32,897 nt of DNA, taken from Cyanobacteria bacterium UBA2855 (GTDB taxonomy: Bacteria > Cyanobacteriota > Vampirovibrionia > Gastranaerophilales > Gastranaerophilaceae). The stretch lies in the NCBI GenBank assembly GCA_002350725.1, contig DEFJ01000016.1:1-32897 (forward strand), read 5' to 3'. Every line of letters starts with the position of its first letter. Positions within the stretch are counted from its first letter, which is position 1. Under the pieces are notes generated by a model. It saw only the letters and a list, made by a program, of their open reading frames with translations, was not told the origin of the DNA and did no database searches. The position numbers were made by a program, and so were the translations under genes. Of the stretch, positions 23,375 through 30,700 are shown in pieces.

Positions 23375-25759
23375 ATGATAGAAAATTTGGAACAACTCAG
23401 GCAGGCAATAGAAGTTGAACGTAAATATGATTATATAGATATTCAGGGAAAACATTATTCGTTCTCTTCATTTATTCGCAAACTGGCAAGGCAACAATAC
23501 AAAGAAACCGGTAAAAAACCTAAATGGGCTGTTTTGTTGGAAACTTTTGAACGTTATCCGATGGCAAATTATTTGGAGAGAAAACGTTGTGTAGAATTGC
23601 TTATAAAAGTTATAAAATCAGAATTGGAAGCCAAAGAAGATCCGCAAAAAAATAAAAACAATTCTGATATACCCAAAAATCCTAACGAAGTAGACGTAAT
23701 GTATGTAAAAGGTGTAGGTCCTAAAATAGCTTATATGTTGAATAAACTTGGTATATACACTGCAAATGATTTAATTTGTTATTTCCCGAGAAAACATGTG
23801 GACTATTCCTCAAGAACATTAATTTCACAATTGAAAGAAGGTGAAACTACTACTGTTTTTGGTTATATCAAATCAGTTTCAATATATAACTCTCCAAAGG
23901 GATTGTGTATCACGAAAGTTACTGTATACGATGAAAGCGGCAAAATGGATTTAACTTTCTTTAGTGCAAAAGCCAATAAATTTGTTCAAGAACGTATGCG
24001 TTCACAGTTCCCGCAAAATTCCGGAATAATGCTGTCAGGTACCGTAAAAAAAGATAACTATACCAATAAATTAACTTTGGATAAACCAACATACTCCATA
24101 ATGACAGGGGAATTTTTAACAGGAGAAAAAACAAACCTAAATCTTGCAAGAATTGTTCCAATATATACTGTATGCGAGAATTTGAATATTAAGGTTTTAA
24201 GAAAAGCAATTTTTAATGCTATAACTCTCTACAAAGATTATATTGTTAATATAGTTCCAGAAGAAATTCGAAACAGATTGGGATTAATGGAAAAAAAGGT
24301 TGCGGTGGAGCAAATTCACTTTCCTGAAACGATAGAAAAACTTGAGCAGGCAAGATTTACTCTTGTATTTGAAGAATTGTTCTTGCTTCAGTTGAAAATG
24401 GTAAGATTAAGAGAACAAAATTCAAAAGAAAAAGCTTTAAATCTCAAAATAAAACAAGATGGATTGGTAACTAAATTTATAAATAGTCTTCCGTTTGAGC
24501 TTACCGGAGGTCAGAAAAAAGCTGTAAACGAGATTTTGCACGATTTAAATTCCGATACTCCTATGGCAAGATTGCTTCAAGGTGATGTGGGTAGCGGTAA
24601 AACGGTTGTTGCGTGTATTATGCTTCTTGCCGCAGTGGAAAATGGCTATCAGGGGGCAATTATGGCGCCAACGGAAATCCTTGCGCAGCAGCATTATAAT
24701 AATTTGGTTAATTGGCTTACTCCGTTGGGATTAAGCGTCGGATTGTTTTTAGGCTCTCAAAGTAAAAGAGTCCGAGAAAAATTCAGAACTGATTTAAAAA
24801 ACGGACAAACAAATATTGCTGTTGGAACGCACGCCCTAATTCAAGAAAATGTAGATTTTAACAATCTCGGAGCTATTGTTGTTGATGAGCAACACAGATT
24901 TGGTGTAAAACAGCGTAATCTCTTAAAGAAAAAAGCTGCAAGTCCGCAGATGCTTACTATGACTGCTACTCCAATTCCAAGGACATTGGCAATGACGGTT
25001 CATGGAGATTTAGATTTAACAATAATAGATGAAATGCCAAAAGGTCGTTTGCCGATAAAAACGGCACTTACATCCTCTCATAAAAGTGTATATGAACTTA
25101 TTAAAAAAGAAGTTGATTCAGGGCGTCAAGCCTATGTTGTATATCCGCTTATTGATGAGAGTGAAACCTTAGCTGCAAAAGCGGCTACTGTTGAAGCAGA
25201 ACGCCTTCAAACAGAAGTGTTCCCTCAATATAAAATAGGATTACTTCATGGTAAACTCAAAAACAACGAAAAAGAACAAGTAATGGCTGATTTTAAGTCA
25301 GGAAAATATGATATTCTCGTATCAACAACGGTAGTTGAAGTCGGTGTGGATGTACCGAATGCAACGGTAATGATAATAGAAAATGCTGAACGATTTGGTT
25401 TATCACAGCTCCATCAGTTGAGAGGGCGTGTAGGAAGAAGCTCCCTTCAATCTTATTGTGTTCTTGTTTCAGCTTCTCGTTCTCAAGAAACAAGAGAACG
25501 TTTATCTGTTATGACTCAAACAAATGACGGATTTGTTATTGCAGAAAAAGACTTGCAAATTAGAGGTCCGGGGGAATTTTTAGGTACTCGTCAAAGCGGT
25601 TTGCCTGATTTAATTTTATCAGACATAGTAAAAGATGCTAAAATTCTTGAAATTGCAAGGATGGAAGCTATTGATTTTGTAAGAAACAATAATTTAAGAG
25701 ATTATCCGTTGCTGGAAAAAGTTACTTCTTTACAGATGTTTGGCGGTTTGGAAATATAA
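23375..25759 (+). CDS. recG: ATP-dependent DNA helicase RecG
   Basis: A 794-residue superfamily 2 helicase that reverses stalled replication forks and processes branched DNA. After an extra N-terminal segment of about 105 residues comes the wedge/OB domain (VKGVGPKIAYMLNKLGI from residue 111). The helicase core has Walker A GDVGSGKT at 403-410, DEQH at 504-507, TATPIPRTLA and the C-terminal TVVEVGVDVPNA and QLRGRVGR motifs. It is longer than E. coli RecG (693), mostly at the N-terminus, as in cyanobacterial relatives. The start is supported by a -10 box 6 nt upstream and the absence of other starts. Confidence 0.95.
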   Translation: MIENLEQLRQAIEVERKYDYIDIQGKHYSFSSFIRKLARQQYKETGKKPKWAVLLETFERYPMANYLERKRCVELLIKVIKSELEAKEDPQKNKNNSDIPKNPNEVDVMYVKGVGPKIAYMLNKLGIYTANDLICYFPRKHVDYSSRTLISQLKEGETTTVFGYIKSVSIYNSPKGLCITKVTVYDESGKMDLTFFSAKANKFVQERMRSQFPQNSGIMLSGTVKKDNYTNKLTLDKPTYSIMTGEFLTGEKTNLNLARIVPIYTVCENLNIKVLRKAIFNAITLYKDYIVNIVPEEIRNRLGLMEKKVAVEQIHFPETIEKLEQARFTLVFEELFLLQLKMVRLREQNSKEKALNLKIKQDGLVTKFINSLPFELTGGQKKAVNEILHDLNSDTPMARLLQGDVGSGKTVVACIMLLAAVENGYQGAIMAPTEILAQQHYNNLVNWLTPLGLSVGLFLGSQSKRVREKFRTDLKNGQTNIAVGTHALIQENVDFNNLGAIVVDEQHRFGVKQRNLLKKKAASPQMLTMTATPIPRTLAMTVHGDLDLTIIDEMPKGRLPIKTALTSSHKSVYELIKKEVDSGRQAYVVYPLIDESETLAAKAATVEAERLQTEVFPQYKIGLLHGKLKNNEKEQVMADFKSGKYDILVSTTVVEVGVDVPNATVMIIENAERFGLSQLHQLRGRVGRSSLQSYCVLVSASRSQETRERLSVMTQTNDGFVIAEKDLQIRGPGEFLGTRQSGLPDLILSDIVKDAKILEIARMEAIDFVRNNNLRDYPLLEKVTSLQMFGGLEI

Positions 25760-25857
25760 TATTAAGAAATGTAAATTCTAAATCGTCTAAATACGCAATT
25801 TTTTAATAGATATATATTTTATATATATAGATATTAAGAGAAAGGACGTTTATACCT

Positions 25858-26136
25858 ATGACATTTTTCATGCCTAGAGTTATGAATAATGTATATCCCG
25901 GATTTTCAGAAGTAAGAGCAAGACAGCAGTATCCGTTTCTGAATAATGGGGGTTATCAGACCGGTGGAGGTTCTTATACTCCAACGATGATGAGCAGATA
26001 TTATACTCCGCCTCCGGGTGGTTTCTGGGGCGGTGGATGCTGTTTGCCGGGTTGGGCTCAGCAAGCTGCCAATAGTGTCCCTATTTTCGGTTTCTTACAG
26101 CAACTTACAGGTATGCTGAAAGGAGATCAATCATAA
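25858..26136 (+). CDS. Small Gly/Pro/Tyr-rich hypothetical protein
   Basis: A 92-residue protein of unknown function. AAAGGAC lies 11 nt before the ATG. It has low-complexity turns (NNGGYQTGGGSY, YYTPPPGGFWGGG), then a CC pair and a short amphipathic C-terminal helix (SVPIFGFLQQLTGMLK). It has no signal peptide. The upstream 100 bp contain an AT-only inverted stretch (about 25806-25832). It is a stand-alone gene followed by a terminator. The composition suggests a small surface or assembly protein, but this is a guess. Confidence 0.6.
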   Translation: MTFFMPRVMNNVYPGFSEVRARQQYPFLNNGGYQTGGGSYTPTMMSRYYTPPPGGFWGGGCCLPGWAQQAANSVPIFGFLQQLTGMLKGDQS

Positions 26137-26163
26137 AATAAGTTAGGGTTATTATAAGGGTTT

Positions 26164-26197
26164 AAAAAGCAGGCATTTTATTTGTCTGCTTTTTATT
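26164..26197. terminator. Bidirectional terminator
   Basis: AAAAAGCAG (26164-26172) pairs with CTGCTTTTT (26186-26194) around a 13-nt loop whose outer bases can add a G-T/C-G extension. It lies between the convergent small gene and the VWA gene and has T runs on both strands. Confidence 0.75.
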
Positions 26198-26903
26198 TTG
26201 TTATAATTTGTGCTTCCACACGTTTTTGTGCTCGTGTCGAATTTTCAAAACTTTTGGCTAATTCTGCTGCAGTGTTTGCAGAATAAAATTTTCCTCCTGT
26301 AACGAGAGAAGTGCATTTCAGTTGATCCAAATCATCTTCATCATCTACGTTAAAAGCTATCACATCAATAAAAACATCTTTACGTACTTTCATTAATTCC
26401 ATTACAAACTTACACGGGCTTTCATCACAATTCTCTCCGCCATCGGTCAAGAGAATTATATGTTTTCTGCCTGTAAAACCTATAAAATCATTTTTAATTG
26501 CTTGTTTTAGAGAATAAGTAATAGGAGTCATACCTCTTGGGTGTATCTCAGCCAATTCGTTACTTATAGTTTCTGTTGAGTTTTTTCTGATTGGAACAAC
26601 AATTTTTGATGCTCTGCAAGCTTCCATTGGCGTGAATCCCATTCTATGACCGTAAACTCTCAGTCCGACATAGCTGTCTTTACTTATTGACGGGAGTATT
26701 TTTTTTAAGGTATTAATCATCATGTCGGCTTTACTTTCTCCATCCAAGTATTCTGACATGGAGTTAGAAAAATCAAGAATAAATAAGGTCATTTCTTCAT
26801 AATCTGGAGTTAACTTATATTCATCAGGCGAATATACTCCGTATTCGCTTGCCCATACTGCGAGTCCCAATAGCATTGAAAGAAAAATTATAATATATCT
26901 CAT
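26193..26903 (-). CDS. Secreted von Willebrand factor A domain protein
   Basis: A 236-residue VWA protein with an N-terminal signal peptide (cleavage likely after AVWAS, about residue 19). The metal-ion-dependent adhesion site is complete: D44-x-S46-x-S48 in DFSNSMS, T126 in RGMTPI and D154 in LLTDGGENCD. Two cysteine pairs may form disulfides outside the cytoplasm. Such domains bind protein ligands through a divalent metal. No partner (AAA+ ATPase or BatA/B) is adjacent, so the ligand is unknown. It resembles the stand-alone VWA proteins similar to the Ca-activated chloride channel group. Confidence 0.85.
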   Translation of the reverse strand: MRYIIIFLSMLLGLAVWASEYGVYSPDEYKLTPDYEEMTLFILDFSNSMSEYLDGESKADMMINTLKKILPSISKDSYVGLRVYGHRMGFTPMEACRASKIVVPIRKNSTETISNELAEIHPRGMTPITYSLKQAIKNDFIGFTGRKHIILLTDGGENCDESPCKFVMELMKVRKDVFIDVIAFNVDDEDDLDQLKCTSLVTGGKFYSANTAAELAKSFENSTRAQKRVEAQIITK

Positions 26904-26958
26904 AATCGGATTTTATAAAATATAAAATTTTTTAACATTGGGTAATTGGGCTATTTTG

Positions 26959-27837
26959 TTATTTTAATTTTATATTCCCATCAAATATAGCTTTTTGACC
27001 AATTGGAATTGTTTGTTTTTCGTTTGAATGTGTAAACTTAAATCCGGATGCTGTCGGAATATTCAATAATGTTGAAGTTTCCGACAATAAATCTTCGAGC
27101 CATTGTGGATTATCTACTCCGCTAAATTCACCAAATGCGAGTGCGGAAATGTTTTGCCTGAATTTTTCTATATTGATTAATTGTCTTAGCATTTTATCAA
27201 TCTTGTATACGGGTTCATTGACATCTTCAGTAAAAAATATAAATTTTTCATCGGGAATAAAATCCAAACCGCACAGTGATACAACTGTTGATAAATTCCC
27301 GCCCCATATAATACCTTCTGTATTTCCGTGATTAATTATTTTATCTGATAAATATTCTTCATTATTTCCGGATAATACATTAAAGAATGATTTTTCGGTA
27401 TATTCATTCGGTACATCGTCGCTAAAATCACTCTGCATCATAGGTGAAGAATATGTAATCAGACCCGCATGCTTCAATATCATCAATGATAAGGCTGTAA
27501 TATCCGAATAACCGCAAAAGATTTTAGGATTAGATTGAACTATATTATAATTGATATCTTCAATAAATCGGATTGAACCGTAGCCACCTCTTGCGCAAAA
27601 TATGGCTTTTACCTCAGGATTTAAAAAAGCGTTATGAAAATCTTCTAATCTGTGTTTGTCACAACCTGCAAAATATCTTTCCTGTTCAAAAATGTGTTCT
27701 CCAAATACAACCTTATACCCTTTACTTTCAATATAATCTTTCGATTTCATAACAAGGTCATAATCCACAGCTCCTGCAGGTGCAATAATTTCAATAGTAT
27801 CACCTTTCGATAAAATTTGAGGTTTAATAATGTTCAT
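26959..27837 (-). CDS. LD-carboxypeptidase (peptidase S66, LdcA/MccF family)
   Basis: A 292-residue cytoplasmic serine peptidase. LdcA members cut the L,D bond of murein tetrapeptides during recycling, while MccF members cleave microcin C-type nucleotides. The catalytic triad is visible: S111 in FCGYSDITAL, E204 in FFTEDVNEPV and H270 in GFKFTHSNE, spaced as in LdcA. CARGGYGSIRF precedes the serine. The ATG at 27837 has AGGAGAG 3-10 nt upstream; the longer frame to 27882 overlaps the divergent dnaX start and is rejected. Recycling is the more likely role, matching the D-Ala-D-Ala dipeptidase at 7128. Confidence 0.9.
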   Translation of the reverse strand: MNIIKPQILSKGDTIEIIAPAGAVDYDLVMKSKDYIESKGYKVVFGEHIFEQERYFAGCDKHRLEDFHNAFLNPEVKAIFCARGGYGSIRFIEDINYNIVQSNPKIFCGYSDITALSLMILKHAGLITYSSPMMQSDFSDDVPNEYTEKSFFNVLSGNNEEYLSDKIINHGNTEGIIWGGNLSTVVSLCGLDFIPDEKFIFFTEDVNEPVYKIDKMLRQLINIEKFRQNISALAFGEFSGVDNPQWLEDLLSETSTLLNIPTASGFKFTHSNEKQTIPIGQKAIFDGNIKLK

Positions 27838-27865
27838 AAACTCTCCTATTTTTGTAATCTTTTGA

Positions 27866-27871
27866 TATAAT
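27866..27871 (+). promoter_or_regulatory. -10 box of dnaX, near-leaderless
   Basis: TATAAT (27866-27871) in GATATAATAATT ends 9 nt before the dnaX ATG (27881). No Shine-Dalgarno sequence and no good -35 box are seen. The message would have a leader of only a few nucleotides. Confidence 0.5.
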
Positions 27872-27880
27872 AATTTTATC

Positions 27881-29827
27881 ATGAATGAAAAATATATACC
27901 GTTATACAGAAAATATCGACCTCAGAAACTCGAAGAGATTGTCGGACAATCGCATATAAAAAAGGCTCTTAAAAATGCAATTGAAATGAATAGAATTTCT
28001 CACGCATATTTATTTACAGGACCTCGCGGAACAGGTAAAACTTCTACGGCAAGAATTTTTGCAAAATCTTTGAACTGTGAAAAAGGACCAACCATTAATC
28101 CTTGTAATGAATGTTCTAACTGTATCGATATTACGAATTCAGTGCCTATGGATGTTATAGAAATAGATGCTGCAAGTAACAGAAAAGTTGAAGATGCACA
28201 AAACATATTAGAAAAGGTTATGTATGCGCCTGTAAACAGTAAATACAAAATTTACATTATAGACGAAGTTCATATGCTCTCAAATACTGCATTCAATGCT
28301 CTTTTGAAAACATTAGAAGAACCCCCTGAGAATGTAATATTTATATTAGCTACAACAGAAGTTCACAAGGTATTGGATACTATTAAAAGTCGTTGTCAGC
28401 GCTTTGATTTTAGAAGAATTACAACCGATGATATTGTAAAACACTTACGTTATATATCAGAGCAGGAAAAAATTAATATCACCGATGATGCTTTATATAC
28501 AATTGCTAAAAATTCAGCAGGCGGCATGAGAGATAGTATAGCATTGCTCGACCAACTGAGTATTTTGGATGGTGAAGAAGCCATCTCTACTGAGGATATT
28601 AACAACCTTTTAGGCAGAATTTCCTTTGATAAGTTAAAAGCAATAAGCGCAGAAATTGTAAATTCAAATCCTCAAGGAGCTATTGAAATATTGGAGGATA
28701 TATATAATTCAGGTAACGAACCTGCTCAAATATTAAATAACCTTTTGGATTATTTCAAAAATTTGTTAATTGTAAAAAATTGCCGAGCAGAAATAATATT
28801 TGAATTGACTCAGCTAAATGAAATTCAAATCAAAGAATTATCAGAACAAGTAAAAAATCTTGAAACTCACCAAATAACATCTTTAATAGAAAAAACAGAA
28901 AATTATATAAAAGAAGTAAAAACAACAAACAATCCAAGATTATGGCTTGAAGTCGGTGTTATAGATTTGGCAAATCTAACAGAAAATACCAAGCTCGCAG
29001 ACTTACAAAACAGGCTAATTAAGTTAGAAAGCGGTGCTGCTGTTGTTACATCAAATTCAAATAATTATACAACACCGCCATCACCTGTTTCTACTATGCA
29101 CAAGATTAAAGAGCAGATTATGGCACAACAAAAGGGCTCGGAAACAAAAAAAGTTGAACCGCAGCCTGAAGCAAAGCCGGAAACGGTTACATCGGAACAA
29201 AAAAATGTGCCTGTGACAAAACCTGTTGAAGCTATTATCGCTGAAACAAAAAATAGTACAGCAAAAGTCGCAGAATCTTCTAAAGATGATGATTTAGGCT
29301 TTTCTCCAATGCCGGTTGCAAAGCCTGCGCCAAAAGGAGATATTTCCGATTTATGGGGACAGCTTTTATCTGCTATAACTTCAAAACCTACAGAAGCATT
29401 ATTAAAACAGTGGGGTTATCCTGTGAAAATTTCTTCTGAGGAAACCGTTATTGCAATAAAAACCGAAATTTTTCTGAATAAGTTTAATTCCGGTGACAAA
29501 AAGACAATGGTTGTAAATGCTGTAAATACGTTATTTTCTCAGGAAAATTCTAATGTAATAATCCGTCTGGCGCAACCAAATGATGTAGTGGTTAAGCCTG
29601 CTCCATCAAAACCTATGCAGCCTAAAAAGCTTGTCCCTGTTGCTGAATCTCAACCGGAATATCCTGATGAAGAAGATGTTGAGCAAGCAAAGCAAGACGT
29701 AAAAGAAACCGAAAAAAGCAGTAAGGAAAATCCATCTCAATCACAGAAGCACCCAACCGGAATTTTAGGACATTCTGATCAGGTAAATATGGTTATGGAT
29801 TTATTTGACGGTAAAATTATTGAATAA
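27881..29827 (+). CDS. dnaX: DNA polymerase III clamp-loader subunit tau (and likely gamma by frameshift)
   Basis: A 648-residue AAA+ clamp-loader ATPase. Walker A is GPRGTGKT at 47-54. The zinc-binding cysteines are C66, C75, C78 and C81. DEVH is at 128-131, and LEEPPENVIF and TIKSRCQRF supply the sensor and arginine-finger regions. Domain III ends near residue 370. A Pro/Lys/Glu-rich linker follows, then a C-terminal domain (about 485-565) that would bind the polymerase. Inside the linker, codon 424 sits on a slippery run followed at once by a -1 frame stop (29146-29157), which would give a gamma form of about 425 residues. E. coli tau is 643 and gamma 431. No intein is present. A hairpin terminator follows. 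Confidence 0.96.
   Translation: MNEKYIPLYRKYRPQKLEEIVGQSHIKKALKNAIEMNRISHAYLFTGPRGTGKTSTARIFAKSLNCEKGPTINPCNECSNCIDITNSVPMDVIEIDAASNRKVEDAQNILEKVMYAPVNSKYKIYIIDEVHMLSNTAFNALLKTLEEPPENVIFILATTEVHKVLDTIKSRCQRFDFRRITTDDIVKHLRYISEQEKINITDDALYTIAKNSAGGMRDSIALLDQLSILDGEEAISTEDINNLLGRISFDKLKAISAEIVNSNPQGAIEILEDIYNSGNEPAQILNNLLDYFKNLLIVKNCRAEIIFELTQLNEIQIKELSEQVKNLETHQITSLIEKTENYIKEVKTTNNPRLWLEVGVIDLANLTENTKLADLQNRLIKLESGAAVVTSNSNNYTTPPSPVSTMHKIKEQIMAQQKGSETKKVEPQPEAKPETVTSEQKNVPVTKPVEAIIAETKNSTAKVAESSKDDDLGFSPMPVAKPAPKGDISDLWGQLLSAITSKPTEALLKQWGYPVKISSEETVIAIKTEIFLNKFNSGDKKTMVVNAVNTLFSQENSNVIIRLAQPNDVVVKPAPSKPMQPKKLVPVAESQPEYPDEEDVEQAKQDVKETEKSSKENPSQSQKHPTGILGHSDQVNMVMDLFDGKIIE
29133..29186 (+). 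other. Programmed -1 frameshift signal in dnaX
   Basis: Zero-frame codons ACA AAA AAA GTT contain the heptamer A-AAA-AAA (29146-29152). After a -1 slip, reading gives AGT then TGA (29155-29157), ending at Ser425. AAAGGG lies about 10 nt upstream, in the place of the E. coli internal Shine-Dalgarno stimulator. AACCG (29157-29161) can pair with CGGTT about 22 nt later as a weak downstream stem. The arrangement parallels E. coli dnaX; slippage itself is inferred. Confidence 0.7.
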
Positions 29828-29830
29828 ATA

Positions 29831-29860
29831 AAAAACTCCGATTTTAAATCGGAGTTTTTA
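29831..29860. terminator. Bidirectional terminator between dnaX and the BI-1 gene
   Basis: AAAAACTCCGATTT (29831-29844) and AAATCGGAGTTTTT (29846-29859) form a near-perfect palindrome with A and T runs at the ends. It serves both convergent genes. Confidence 0.88.
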
Positions 29861-29875
29861 GTATGTATATTTTTG

Positions 29876-30604
29876 CTATCTGTTTTGTAGCTTCATAAAT
29901 AAATGTAAAAACTCAATGTACAACCAAACAAGAGTAAACATTAAACCTAATGCGCTTACCCATTCGTAAATTTTAGGTACCATTGAATTACAACCTCTTT
30001 CAATTGAATCAAAATCAATAATAAAGTTTGAAGCGGCAACTGCAATAACAAATAAGCTAAATACAATTCCACCGGTACTTGCCGTAAAGATTACAGGAAT
30101 GCTTCTTGAAAACAATGTTGCAACAAGTTGAATTATATATATCAACAAAATTGATGCGGTTGCCGTAATAACCGTAGCTCTAAATTTGTCAGTGCATCTT
30201 ATTATTCTCATTGAATAAAGTGCTAACATCACACCTAAAGTAACAAGGGTACAAAATACCGCTTTTACAACTATACCGTGTGCGTATGATTCAAAGACCG
30301 CAGATAACATCCCAAGACAGCACCCTTCTCCAATTGCATAGATAAATGACAAAATTGGTGTGATTTTTGGTCTTACAAGAACAGCTATCAATCCTGCAAT
30401 AAATGCTGAGATGCCGCCTATAACACCTAACATATTTGCCTTGTCGGTATATCCGGCAGTTGTAAGTGCCCATACATATGCAGCAGATAGAATTACCCCT
30501 GCTGCAAGCAGTAATGATTTTATGAGTGTCCCGCTCAATGTCATAACATCACCTTCTGCTCTTTCGGCCTTTTCTAAAACATTGCCAAATATAGGATTTG
30601 CCAT
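29876..30604 (-). CDS. Bax inhibitor-1 / YccA-family membrane protein
   Basis: A 242-residue protein with seven hydrophobic helices. The start MANPIFGNVLEKAER is typical of the bacterial YccA-like BI-1 branch, and FIIDFDSIERG with the C-terminal YEWVSALGLMFTLVWLYIEF matches the family's conserved end, including the two acidic residues of the proposed pH sensor. Bacterial members are thought to act as proton-sensitive Ca2+ leak channels or as modulators of FtsH; which applies here is unknown. AAAGGTGG precedes the ATG. The gene is divergent from the ABC exporter. Confidence 0.9.
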   Translation of the reverse strand: MANPIFGNVLEKAERAEGDVMTLSGTLIKSLLLAAGVILSAAYVWALTTAGYTDKANMLGVIGGISAFIAGLIAVLVRPKITPILSFIYAIGEGCCLGMLSAVFESYAHGIVVKAVFCTLVTLGVMLALYSMRIIRCTDKFRATVITATASILLIYIIQLVATLFSRSIPVIFTASTGGIVFSLFVIAVAASNFIIDFDSIERGCNSMVPKIYEWVSALGLMFTLVWLYIEFLHLFMKLQNR

Positions 30605-30639
30605 ATAACCACCTTTCTACACTAAATGTGTTTTTATGA

Positions 30640-30659
30640 TATAATAGTTTTATTATAAT
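30640..30659 (+). promoter_or_regulatory. Tandem -10 boxes upstream of the ABC exporter gene
   Basis: Two TATAAT hexamers (30640-30645 and 30654-30659) lie 14 nt apart, 55 and 41 nt before the ATG. No strong -35 box accompanies either. The ribosome site AAGGGG is at 30686-30691. Confidence 0.4.
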
Positions 30660-30700
30660 ACAAAAAACATTTTAAGGCTATTCCCAAGGGGTTTATTGCA

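Noticed and set aside
27838..27882. Longer start of the LD-carboxypeptidase
   Set aside because: It would overlap the dnaX start and lacks a ribosome site, whereas AGGAGAG precedes 27837.
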